DNA of 64,000 bases, taken from positions 1 through 64,000 of the forward strand of contig NZ_WTWY01000019.1 in the NCBI RefSeq assembly GCF_009870825.1. The letters run 5' to 3'. A model generated the notes under the pieces. The model searched no databases and was not told the origin of the DNA. It saw only the letters and a program-made list of their open reading frames with translations. Shown here piece after piece: positions 53,530-60,543 of the stretch; positions within the stretch are counted from its first letter, which is position 1; each line of letters begins with the position of its first letter. The translations under genes were made by a program, and so were the position numbers. This DNA is from Paenibacillus sp. USDA918EY (GTDB taxonomy: Bacteria; Bacillota; Bacilli; Paenibacillales; Paenibacillaceae).

Positions 53530-53574
53530 AAATCCCGATGTTTTTGTCTGATTCGACAAAACCTCGGGACTTTT
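53530..53574 (-). terminator. Terminator of the PucR gene
   Basis: CCCGA(T)GTTTTTGTC pairs with GACAAAAC(C)TCGGG around TGATTC, with A on one side and T on the other. It is placed right after the PucR stop and before the permease promoter. Confidence 0.85.
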
Positions 53575-53575
53575 T

Positions 53576-55138
53576 TCAGGTATGGATAAGTCGGTAAACC
53601 ATGCAGGCGGTATATACATCGTACGATTCCGAATTGACGGTGACATCGTAGCCGATCAGCTCGCATATTTTTTTGATGCGATATTTTACGGTATTTTTGT
53701 GGACGAACAACAGCTTGCTGCACTCATCCATATTCCCCTTCGCATCCAGAAGAAAGGTCATCAGGGTTTTCAAGGCGTCAGGGTCGTCCATAATTGGCTC
53801 CATGACGGACAAGCATTCTTCCGTGATCTCTTCCCCTTGTTTACTGAGGTCTATGGCCCGTTTCATGTTTCGGATTTCCGCCGAGGTATACAGTTTGCGG
53901 TGATGATAAATGCGGTGAACTTCTTTAGAGACCTCATTGACGAGCTGATACATTCGTCTTACGTCCTGCGTGTTCCGCATTCTCGGGGAATACACGATGC
54001 TTGATATTTCAGCGATGAGACCCGTGTTTTCAATGTAGTCCGCTGCGATTTCAAACTCATTGTATTTATAGGAACAATTCCCCAGCAAAACGACAACGCA
54101 GTGATCGATCGTTTGAATGACGGCGGTTTTATAATACTGGGAGAGATAGGATTTCAAGTCTTCCCTAATCCTTTTTTCCTCCGACAAATCCTGAATGTAA
54201 ACGAGCCACATCATTTGGATGGCGGATACGTCGATGTGAAGCAAATGGGCCAATCTGCGCATTTTTTCGCTTTCGTCGTTCACGATCGCTTTGACCAAAG
54301 CGTATTCGCTGACCTCGTTATGCTTGTCTCCCCACAAATTGATGGCTACCTGCACCACCTCGCTGATTTGATCCATCGTCTTCGGCGGCAGCTTCGTATT
54401 TTCTTTAATGAGAAACAGGTACAGGGCCTCCCCGTTTTTTTGATGAATCCGTTTATATTCAACAAAGCAGGGCGCATTCAGCTCGCCTTGCCCCATTCTG
54501 CCGTTCAAAATGGAAGGCGCTATTGACCGGATCAGATCCGCCACATCGAGCGATGAGTTGCGCGGCCACATGACCCGATTGATGATATCCAGGTTGCTGT
54601 TTGTCAGCACGATGTTTGCTTTCATCCGGTCCGACAGCAGTTTAAGGGTAATTTCCACGCTCCGCAAATGCTCCGGCAGCAGCGACACCTTTTCCAATGA
54701 TTCATTCACGAAATGCTCATTCACATTCTGATTGCTGACGATTGCCTCCATGACTTCATAAATGACCTCGTTATACCGGAGAGAGTAATCGTTTCTCGGC
54801 ATGCAGATGATAATAAAATTCAGGGATTCGGCCAGCTCGAGCACTTCATCCGCGATGTCCGGCATCACAATGCCGACATAGTACAGAATCAGTCCCACTT
54901 CACCCAGGTCATGCAGATATTGAACCGTTTTGCACTGCTGCTCCACGCTATCCTTAATGGAATAAAAAGAGCTGATGACCAGCTCTTCGGCATACCACTC
55001 TTCCTGAACGGTTTGAATAATTTGCGAAAAGAAATTGACATCCGCCACCTCTAAAACAGATAAAGAGGAAACGGTCTGATGAAGTCTGCTTGTTCCAGTG
55101 ACCACCTGAGCCCCCCTAAATGAAGGCAGCTGCAGCAA
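53576..55138 (-). CDS. PucR-family transcriptional regulator
   Basis: 520 residues. N-terminal PucR domain (LQLPSFRGAQVVTGTSRLHQTVSSLSVLEVAD, about 1-120), a middle PAS/GAF-like region, and a C-terminal Fis-like HTH (LDAKGNMDECSKLLFVHKNTVKYRIKKICELIGYDV). Members regulate purine, hydantoin and amino acid catabolism. The family normally starts MxVTVKDLLQLP; the frame has VTVKD upstream of the apparent TTG (55138) but no ATG, GTG or TTG before a stop at 55160-55162. The only codon at the usual site is ATT at 55159. So either an ATT start is used or the N-terminus is shortened. It probably controls the operon beyond. Confidence 0.82.
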   Translation of the reverse strand: MLQLPSFRGAQVVTGTSRLHQTVSSLSVLEVADVNFFSQIIQTVQEEWYAEELVISSFYSIKDSVEQQCKTVQYLHDLGEVGLILYYVGIVMPDIADEVLELAESLNFIIICMPRNDYSLRYNEVIYEVMEAIVSNQNVNEHFVNESLEKVSLLPEHLRSVEITLKLLSDRMKANIVLTNSNLDIINRVMWPRNSSLDVADLIRSIAPSILNGRMGQGELNAPCFVEYKRIHQKNGEALYLFLIKENTKLPPKTMDQISEVVQVAINLWGDKHNEVSEYALVKAIVNDESEKMRRLAHLLHIDVSAIQMMWLVYIQDLSEEKRIREDLKSYLSQYYKTAVIQTIDHCVVVLLGNCSYKYNEFEIAADYIENTGLIAEISSIVYSPRMRNTQDVRRMYQLVNEVSKEVHRIYHHRKLYTSAEIRNMKRAIDLSKQGEEITEECLSVMEPIMDDPDALKTLMTFLLDAKGNMDECSKLLFVHKNTVKYRIKKICELIGYDVTVNSESYDVYTACMVYRLIHT

Positions 55139-55149
55139 ATCTTTTACGG

Positions 55150-55432
55150 TTACCCCAATTCAACCACCACTTTTTTGTTCGATTCAAGCTGTAAGTTATA
55201 ATGCCCGGCATAACCAAGCAGCCTAAGATAGGCTTCATTAATATTAGTATAACCTTCGTTATGATAAGCAACCAAGTAAGTTCCTTTGCCAACTATGAAA
55301 TTTTTTGCATACTCGGCCTGCTCCACTAAGATGCTGAGTCAAAAATTCGGATATAAATGCCATTCTTTCGTATCTTTTTGATAAGAACTCCTTATTGATC
55401 TCTTCTTTAAAATATACTGCTCTTGATGGCAT
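55150..55432 (-). pseudogene. MerR-type activator, effector-domain remnant
   Basis: Two frames hold fragments of a BmrR/GyrI-like effector domain: MPSRAVYFKEEINKEF and ERMAFISEFLTQHL in one, EQAEYAKNFIVGKGTYLVAYH and NINEAYLRLLGYAGHY in the other, ending at TAA (55150-55152). A frameshift and a stop separate them, and the HTH part is absent. The remainder up to 55600 has no gene. Confidence 0.6.
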
Positions 55433-55599
55433 ATTGGTAGTCGTGCCACAGATCTTCAACGATTGATATTGTTTTTTTGTTTTATGTGCCCTCCCTCTCC
55501 GATACTTATTATCATTTTTGTCGTTTTTTATTTCCTTTCTGATGATAATTTCGCCTATAGTTGCATGAATACGGTATGCAAAAATGACACAAAAAACGA

Positions 55600-55630
55600 T
55601 TGACATTGGAGTTGACTCCAATGCTAATCT
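55600..55630 (+). promoter_or_regulatory. MerR-type promoter with 19-bp spacer and perfect dyad
   Basis: TTGACA (55600-55605) and TAATCT (55625-55630) are 19 bp apart, the long spacing MerR activators correct. The spacer and -35 overlap ATTGGAGTTGACTCCAAT, a dyad with 8-bp arms around TG. The ATG of the MerR gene is at 55637, where transcription would start. Confidence 0.8.
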
Positions 55631-55636
55631 GAATAT

Positions 55637-56110
55637 ATGGAAAAACTATATTCTATAAAAGAGGTTTCACGAATGCTTGGTATCCCGAAGGATACACTGC
55701 GGTATTATGACCGTATTGGAATCGTAACGCCGTCTCGGGGACACAATTCATATCGCAAGTATTCTAGGGACGACATCGTCGATTTGATGAATATTCAAAT
55801 CATGCAGTATGCGGACTTTTCTCTAGAAGAAATCAAGGGGAAGTTTCAGTTCCACAGAATGCAGAGTGTGGATCCTGCTTATTGTGAGGAGGTCGCTGAA
55901 TTCCTTGGTACCAAAAAGGCAGAAACGCTCAAGAAAATGGCACATCTTGAAAAGGTCAGCCGGTTACTCGACGTAGCAATTAAAACGCTAATGGACTTTA
56001 ACCATGAAAGCGACCAGCAGCTGGCAGTGCTCGTTCGGGAGATTTACCGAGATCTTCAGAAGAAGGAACCTGAAATAACTAAGGGGGATTGTGATGGACA
56101 TCAACATTAA
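55637..56110 (+). CDS. MerR-family regulator, probably leaderless
   Basis: 157 residues. N-terminal MerR HTH LYSIKEVSRMLGIPKDTLRYYDRIGIVTPSRGHNSYRKYSRDDIVDLMNIQIMQ, then a helical coiled coil (about 75-120) and a tail with EPEITKGDCDGHQH. No cysteine pair of the metal-sensing type. The promoter predicted from the 19-bp spacer would start the RNA at the A of the ATG, so the message is likely leaderless. The next in-frame ATG (55672) would cut the HTH, so it is not the start. It overlaps the next gene by 17 bases. Likely regulates itself and the membrane protein downstream. Confidence 0.85.
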   Translation: MEKLYSIKEVSRMLGIPKDTLRYYDRIGIVTPSRGHNSYRKYSRDDIVDLMNIQIMQYADFSLEEIKGKFQFHRMQSVDPAYCEEVAEFLGTKKAETLKKMAHLEKVSRLLDVAIKTLMDFNHESDQQLAVLVREIYRDLQKKEPEITKGDCDGHQH

Positions 56111-56507
56111 GAATTATTATTGTTTGATTGCTGGCGTCCTGGCAATACTTTTTGCTGTTACGCACGCTTGGAACGGGCAATCCGTTGTACTGCCGACGCT
56201 CTTGGTCAATGATATAGCCTTGAATACACGGATAACATTTACGTATATCTGGCACATTATCACCGCTGAGAATCTGGCTTTCGGCATAGTATTCATTATC
56301 CTGTCATTCCAAAGCGAAATATCGAAGATCCGGTTTGCTGCGTGGATTTTCGTGTCGCTTCTACTCATTCGCCTCATGGTCATTCTCGGTGTAACGGCAT
56401 TATATGATGCTTCGGCACTTACGAATACGTTAATCGATTCGATTGCCGTCTTAATCTATTCCGCCTTCATTATACTGGGCACAAGAATAAAGAAAAAAGA
56501 AGAGTAA
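56094..56507 (+). CDS. Small four-helix membrane protein
   Basis: 137 residues with four membrane helices: YYCLIAGVLAILFAVTHAWNG, FTYIWHIITAENLAFGIVFIILS, IRFAAWIFVSLLLIRLMVILG and SIAVLIYSAFIILG. The family is unknown to me; the layout recalls small DUF4267/DoxX-like membrane proteins. GGGGGATTGTG precedes the ATG. Probably the target of the MerR protein in the same operon, for example in drug or stress response. Confidence 0.65.
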   Translation: MDINIKNYYCLIAGVLAILFAVTHAWNGQSVVLPTLLVNDIALNTRITFTYIWHIITAENLAFGIVFIILSFQSEISKIRFAAWIFVSLLLIRLMVILGVTALYDASALTNTLIDSIAVLIYSAFIILGTRIKKKEE

Positions 56508-56739
56508 GGGGGTCTATCATCTCAAAACCAGTAGGAAAGTTTGAAGCACTAAACCGCGTTTCATTGCCAGTGATTTTCAATACGCTAACGGGAAATTAGT
56601 TCATGATAAACCGCTAATGTGGCGTTGGGTAGATTTCTCTTGCTTCTTCCCACTTCACGTTTGATTCCCCCAAACGTATTGAATTTGCTTTAATTGCATC
56701 ATATTTTGGATTTTTATTAGCACTTGATAGAATTTCACA
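56508..56739. other. Non-coding stretch after the MerR operon
   Basis: No gene seen. It is moderately AT-rich. GGGGAATCAAACGTG-like segments do not form a clear terminator. It ends at repeat G. Confidence 0.4.
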
Positions 56740-56848
56740 TACCGTCCCCGTATTCACGAACCCTCGCCGACTTAAGCGACCAACGGGAGTGGCCGCGGTG
56801 CGGTTAGCTTCGCTGGGTTGTCAGACTGATTCAGCTTCCTCGAAATGC
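56740..56848. repeat. Cassette-type palindromic repeat G (right end missing)
   Basis: Left end ATACCGTCCCCGTATTCACGAACC, middle CCGACTTAAGCGACC, TGCGGTTAGCTTCGCTGGGTTGTC and CTGATTCAGCTTCCTCGAAATGC match repeats D and E. It stops before the usual GCGTGAAC...GTTA end, at the stop codon of the NTase gene. Confidence 0.75.
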
Positions 56849-57462
56849 TAAAACAATTCCTTAAACTTTTCTCTATTTGCATTTGACAATGCTTTTCCCA
56901 ATAATTCTTTGTCATAACCATTTGATATCAATGCATTCAAAATTGCATCGGTTCGATCTTGTCTATTTCTTCTAATATTTGATTCCAATTGAATCTCAAG
57001 TGGAACGACTGGTATTTCATAGTTTTCAAATTCAACGTACTTCTTTAACTCCCAAATATATTTACCACCTTCCCATATCCCTTCACCTTTAACCGAATCG
57101 GGTATTCCAGCTGAATTTGATATTTGAACCACTTCCACGGTAAAATCATGAATCTTCCATTTACCTTTAGTCCAAGTAAATCCAGAAGGAAAGGTTTGAG
57201 TAAAGTATGGTTCCTCATTAGAGGAAAGCCAGTCTACATCAAAATAAGAAAGATTAGATTTAGTCTTTAAGTTGAATTCATTCAGTAGTTGAGCTAATTC
57301 TTTAACATCATCCATGTTCTGAACATATATATCTAAATCGTTTGGGTTCATTATCGCTTTCTGCAGTACAGATCCAACTGATCCGACAATAATCCATTCA
57401 TTTGTTAGATTAGATTCTGAGTAGAGTTCATAAAATGTCTTTAAAGCTTGTTTCCAAGACAT
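56848..57462 (-). CDS. Nucleotidyltransferase-fold protein
   Basis: 204 residues. SNLTNEWIIVGSVGSVLQKAIMNPNDLDIYVQN has the GS...DxD pattern (GSVGS, DLDIY) of polymerase-beta-type nucleotidyltransferases. Later FTVEVVQIS and YEIPVVPLEIQLESNIRRNRQDRTDAIL complete the core. Family members include antibiotic modifiers and AbiEii-like toxins; here neither can be asserted. GGAGGATTTATTTTT precedes the ATG. Confidence 0.7.
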   Translation of the reverse strand: MSWKQALKTFYELYSESNLTNEWIIVGSVGSVLQKAIMNPNDLDIYVQNMDDVKELAQLLNEFNLKTKSNLSYFDVDWLSSNEEPYFTQTFPSGFTWTKGKWKIHDFTVEVVQISNSAGIPDSVKGEGIWEGGKYIWELKKYVEFENYEIPVVPLEIQLESNIRRNRQDRTDAILNALISNGYDKELLGKALSNANREKFKELF

Positions 57463-57507
57463 AAAAATAAATCCTCCTTTTTTTATCGCTCTTCAAGGAA
57501 TTTCTGA

Positions 57508-57649
57508 TAACGTTGTTGTGTTCCTGACGCCGATTCCCCTTAGATAGCTCTTATATCTTAGGGAAATGATGTGTCTGCCTGAATCTGCTTCCTTGAAATC
57601 CTTCAGGCAGACCGAGCGGCAACAGACGCGAAGCTGGGACACAGTGTTA
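57508..57649. repeat. Cassette-type palindromic repeat H
   Basis: Left TAACGTTGTTGTGTTCCTGAC, hairpin 1 CCCCTTAGATAGCTCTTATATCTTAGGG, hairpin 2 TGTCTGCCTGAA...TTCAGGCAGACC, right GACACAGTGTTATAAG. Outer TTCTGATAAC and GTTATAAGAT pair. Between the NTase and DinB genes. Confidence 0.88.
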
Positions 57650-57685
57650 TAAGATGTTGGGGCCACCCCTGAATTCGCTTACACT

Positions 57686-58162
57686 TTATTGTATTGACTT
57701 TACGTACTTTTCAATTTGTTTTTTATGGTGTTTATCGTGGGAAATAAATCCTCTTAAATATCCCCTAATCGAAAACTTTTTTCTGTCTCCGTCTTTATAT
57801 TCCTTTATATAATCTTCCTCTGGTAATCCGGTGATATCATCAATGATCTTGTTTCTGTATTCAAAGAATTGTTTAATAATAGAATCTCTTGTTTGTGTCT
57901 TTGCATATTCCCTTGCATTGGCGTTGAATTCATCAAAGTTCAAATGCCTTACAGTCACGGATTGACCAAGCTTGATCTTCTCTATGCCTTCCTCATAAAA
58001 ATATTTGTCCCAAAGCATGATATGACTTATAACATCTTTCAATGACCATTTCCCTTCTGAAATGGGACTATTCCAATGTTCCTCATCTATAGTCTTTAAT
58101 TCTTGTACAAAATCAATAAAGGATTTGAATTCTTCTACCATTTCCAAAGAGGTCTTCGCCAT
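57686..58162 (-). CDS. DinB-family protein
   Basis: 158 residues of a four-helix bundle: MVEEFKSFIDFVQELKTIDEEHWNSPISEGKWSLKDVISHIMLWDKYF, later IKQFFEYRNKIIDDITGL and GYLRGFISHDKHHKKQIEKYV. The His in HIMLWD and the HDKHH give the metal site of DinB/YfiT-type thiol transferases. AAAGGAGTAATGTAC precedes the ATG at 58162 (a second at 58168 is too close to the site). Function unknown; many DinB proteins are stress-induced. Confidence 0.85.
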   Translation of the reverse strand: MAKTSLEMVEEFKSFIDFVQELKTIDEEHWNSPISEGKWSLKDVISHIMLWDKYFYEEGIEKIKLGQSVTVRHLNFDEFNANAREYAKTQTRDSIIKQFFEYRNKIIDDITGLPEEDYIKEYKDGDRKKFSIRGYLRGFISHDKHHKKQIEKYVKSIQ

Positions 58163-58212
58163 GTACATTACTCCTTTGAGTTGTTTATTATATCCTTTGC
58201 CCCAATTTCTTA

Positions 58213-58364
58213 TAACGTTCTTGCATCTACGAACCTGAGAGGCTTAAGGCGTATTGCGCCGGGCCCGACGGACTTAACCTCGCAGGGTTGTTCACTGGTT
58301 TAACTTCTCCGCCTAATACTTCTAGCGAACCAAGGGCGTAGCTCGCAGCGTGGATACTTTGTTA
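58213..58364. repeat. Cassette-type palindromic repeat D
   Basis: Left TAACGTTCTTGCATCTACGAACC, middle GAGGCTTAAGGCG...GACTTAACCTCGCAGGGTTG, a TTCTCCGCCTAATACTTCTAG part, right GCGTGGATACTTTGTTA. TTATAAC and GTTATAT pair at the ends. Between the DinB gene and the hypothetical gene at 58415. Confidence 0.88.
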
Positions 58365-58414
58365 TATGAAGGACATGTCTACTTCGATCAACATTCAATA
58401 TTCCTTTATGTGCT

Positions 58415-58798
58415 CTAAATTGTTATGTTCTCACTTTCTTTAAGACTTACAAATTCAATATCATTGCAATAAAAGTTAATAATTCCGTTTTCGTAATCCT
58501 CAATTAAATAATTCATTGGGTGATATCCATGATCCTTTAAATCTCTAATATTAAATCCACTTATTAGTGTTAGTGCTCCTCCAGATTGAAACTTAAGACT
58601 TTCTACATTCGAGAATCTTATAACTAATTCATATGTCTTTGAACTCTCCTTAATTAAAAAAGTTATATCAAGTATGGATATATTCTCAAAAAACTTATCT
58701 TGAGTAATATAGAAGTGGAAATCCGAAAGCCACTCTATTTGACGGATTGTAAAATTAGCAATAACCGATTCTATGTATTCTATATTTCTTATCATCAT
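58415..58798 (-). CDS. Hypothetical protein, immunity-like
   Basis: 127 residues, AT-rich, no known family. NFTIRQIEWLSDFHFYITQD, LIKESSKTYELVIRFSNVESLKFQ and GGALTLISGFNIRDL suggest a small alpha/beta fold like immunity proteins of polymorphic toxins. GGAGTTTTCTCG precedes the start; two ATGs stand together. It is alone between repeats C and D. Confidence 0.55.
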   Translation of the reverse strand: MMIRNIEYIESVIANFTIRQIEWLSDFHFYITQDKFFENISILDITFLIKESSKTYELVIRFSNVESLKFQSGGALTLISGFNIRDLKDHGYHPMNYLIEDYENGIINFYCNDIEFVSLKESENITI

Positions 58799-58839
58799 CG
58801 AGAAAACTCCTTGTATAATTAATTCACATGTCTTTCATC

Positions 58840-58903
58840 TAACGTTCCCGTATTCACGAAACGACCCAGCCTTAGATAGCTCTTATCTTAGGCTGGGTCG
58901 TTT
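58840..58903. repeat. Cassette-type palindromic repeat C (half) with strong hairpin
   Basis: Left TAACGTTCCCGTATTCACGA is intact. It is followed by a 20-bp stem AAACGACCCAGCCTTAGATA paired with TATCTTAGGCTGGGTCGTTT, one mismatch, which doubles as a terminator. The right arm GCGTGAA...GTTA is missing. It sits right against the HEPN remnant at 58915-59088. Confidence 0.82.
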
Positions 58904-58914
58904 GTTGTCTGAGC

Positions 58915-59088
58915 ATTTTCTTCGATTGTCCATCTGATTTAATTCCTCATTAATGTTTCTAGCCGCTTCTCCTATTATTTCTAGATTTCATACTACTGCA
59001 TCCAAAAGCATTTGATTTGATAAAAAGTCCTCAACCCAACGTCCAAGAGATACGATTCTATCCGTTGAATTTACTCTAAAATGTCCAT
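58915..59088 (-). pseudogene. HEPN (DUF86) toxin gene remnant
   Basis: Beginning one base after the stop of the MNT gene, the minus strand reads ATG GAC ATT TTA GAG TAA, then IQRIESYL in the same frame, VEDFLSNQMLLDAVV in another, then NLEIIGEAARNINEEL after a TGA. Together they spell the N-terminal two thirds of a DUF86/HEPN partner with two stop codons and a frameshift. The RxxxxH catalytic part is absent, cut by repeat C. The toxin is dead. Confidence 0.65.
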
Positions 59089-59089
59089 T

Positions 59090-59377
59090 TCACTGATATT
59101 GTACCTCACTAAGCATTTCATTCTTCATATAAGGTTTAATGGCATTAGGAGTAACAAGATCAACATGGCGGTTAAGTATAGTCTCCAAGTAATGCTTCAG
59201 CTCCAGGAATTCAAATCCAACAGGACGAGAAAATTCAACTAACAAATCAATATCACTGTTTTCTGTCTGTTCATCACGAGCAAAGGAACCAAATAGCCCG
59301 ATCTTCTCGACATAAAAATGTTCCTTCAAATAATGCTTTTCGGATCTCAATTTATTTTCAATATCTTCTCGCTTCAA
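59090..59377 (-). CDS. MNT-type nucleotidyltransferase (antitoxin-like)
   Basis: 95 residues: KIGLFGSFARDEQTENSDIDLLVEFSRPVGFEFLELKHYLETILNRHVDLVTP, with the GSFAR and DxD active site. In HEPN/MNT systems the MNT protein AMPylates and tames the HEPN RNase encoded next to it. Here the partner gene is decayed, so this is an orphan. TTG start with GGAGGGGAGTTCA before it. Confidence 0.87.
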   Translation of the reverse strand: MKREDIENKLRSEKHYLKEHFYVEKIGLFGSFARDEQTENSDIDLLVEFSRPVGFEFLELKHYLETILNRHVDLVTPNAIKPYMKNEMLSEVQYQ

Positions 59378-59466
59378 TGAACTCCCCTCCTCTGAATCAT
59401 TATTATGCTTTCATTATAACCTAAAGAGTTGTTTTTTGTTCCTAGTGTCTTACGGGAGATTTCACT

Positions 59467-59627
59467 TAACGTTGTTGTGTTCACGAACCCGAGAACCTTA
59501 AAGGAGCATAGCGACTGGCCGCGACTGCGGTTAGGTTCGCAGGGCTGTCTGCCTGATTCGACTTCTCTGATTGCCTCGGGCAGACCGAGAAGCGGCGTCA
59601 GCCGCCCGGAGCGTGAACATGGTGTTA
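59467..59627. repeat. Cassette-type palindromic repeat E (best conserved copy)
   Basis: Left TAACGTTGTTGTGTTCACGAACC, hairpin 1 AACC/GGTTAGGTTCG around a GCATAGCGACTGGCCGCG loop, hairpin 2 TGTCTGCC with GGGCAGAC and GACTTCTC with GAGAAG, right GAGCGTGAACATGGTGTTA. The GTGTTCACG and CGTGAACAT arms pair. R-box-like ACTTAAC at the left fits RYYYAAC. Between the MNT gene and the divergent HTH-DnaA gene. Confidence 0.9.
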
Positions 59628-59671
59628 TCGGATGTATTGTGCCTTCATTTGAAACACTATCACCGCCTACT

Positions 59672-59720
59672 TCAACTAATAGTTGAAGTATCTATTAATT
59701 ATTTATCAACTGATAGTCGA
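59672..59720 (+). promoter_or_regulatory. Two operators upstream of the HTH-DnaA domain gene
   Basis: TCAACTAATAGTTGA (59672-59686) is the core of a 21-bp perfect dyad, and TCAACTGATAGTCGA (59706-59720) is a 13 of 15 copy, with centres 34 bp apart. Tandem sites before a Xre-type gene are typical for autorepression. A TATGAT box at 59739-59744 could be the -10. Confidence 0.65.
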
Positions 59721-59784
59721 TATGCACGTCGGGTATCCTATGATATAGTTCATACTAGTTAATAGATTGAGGAGGTAAATGAAA

Positions 59785-60303
59785 ATGATCGATCCCTATC
59801 AGGTAGGTAACAATATATATAATCTGAGAAAAATAAAACATTTAACTCAACTCGAACCAGCTACGAAGATAAATGTCTCCCATCAAGCAGTATCAAAATG
59901 GGAAAGAGGAGACTCACTCCCGGATCTTGAATCTCTTTATCAACTATCAAATGTATTCAGTATCAAAATCGATGACTTGATAAAAAGGACGACTAATGAT
60001 ATTGCTCAAATAATAGATAATCAAATAGACATTAAGGAACCACTAATAGTAGATGAAGAAAATGTTAATATTATATGGCAGCGAGCATTATCAATAATTA
60101 ATGAAAGGATTAGTAAACCAAGCTTTGACGTATGGTACAAAAACACTTCCGCAAAGTTTAATAATGGGACAATTATTATCGTAAGCCCTAATGAGTTTTC
60201 AACCGATTGGTTACGAACTAGATATGCATATCATATTCGCGAGGCTCTCTCTCAAGTTTTATCAGTTGATAACATTAATGTTGCATTTCAATCTTTGGAG
60301 TAA
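59785..60303 (+). CDS. Xre-type HTH fused to a DnaA N-terminal domain
   Basis: 172 residues. Residues 1-65: Cro/CI-type HTH (NNIYNLRKIKHLTQLEPATKINVSHQAVSKWERGDSLPDLESLYQLSNVFSIKIDDLI). Residues about 90-172: a DnaA domain I (IWQRALSIINERISKPSFDVWYKNTSAKFNNGTIIIVSPNEFSTDWLRTRYAYHIREALSQVL), matching the LWQ..L..I..K.S.PS...W......A and PNEFA.DWL patterns of DnaA. Domain I contacts the helicase and regulators such as SirA or DiaA. The rest of DnaA (AAA+, duplex-binding) is absent. A regulator that reads DnaA partners, or titrates them, is plausible but inferred. The start at 59785 has GGAGG nine bases before. Confidence 0.83.
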   Translation: MIDPYQVGNNIYNLRKIKHLTQLEPATKINVSHQAVSKWERGDSLPDLESLYQLSNVFSIKIDDLIKRTTNDIAQIIDNQIDIKEPLIVDEENVNIIWQRALSIINERISKPSFDVWYKNTSAKFNNGTIIIVSPNEFSTDWLRTRYAYHIREALSQVLSVDNINVAFQSLE

Positions 60304-60342
60304 CTTGTATTTTGATTTTTATGTCTTGCACAATATTTCCGA

Positions 60343-60506
60343 TAACGTTTCCGCATTCACGATGCTCAAGCAGCTTAAGGCACGTAAGTGCTGGGTGGCT
60401 CCGCCACTTAGCTGGTTGAATGTGTCCGGTGAATTCGCTTCCCTAAATGCCTCTTCCGGACCAAGGGCTGGGCTTGTCCCAGCACGCAGCGTTGAATGTG
60501 ATGTTA
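60343..60506. repeat. Cassette-type palindromic repeat F
   Basis: Left TAACGTTTCCGCATTCACGATG, middle CAGCTTAAGGCACG...GTGGCTCCGCCACTTAGCTGG, TTCGCTTCCCTAAATGCCTC, GGGCTGGGCTTGTCCCAGC, right GCGTTGAATGTGATGTTA. GCATTCACG pairs with CGTTGAATG (different bases from repeat E in the same positions). It is shared by the convergent HTH-DnaA and DUF5050 genes. Confidence 0.88.
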
Positions 60507-60543
60507 ACTGATGTGCCCGACTTCTCCGAAATACCTAAGAGGT

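Noticed and set aside
44578-60506. A complete integron with integrase and attI
   Set aside because: I find no tyrosine recombinase and no attI-like site in the window; right-end boxes do not fully match GTTRRRY, so only 'attC-like' is claimed.
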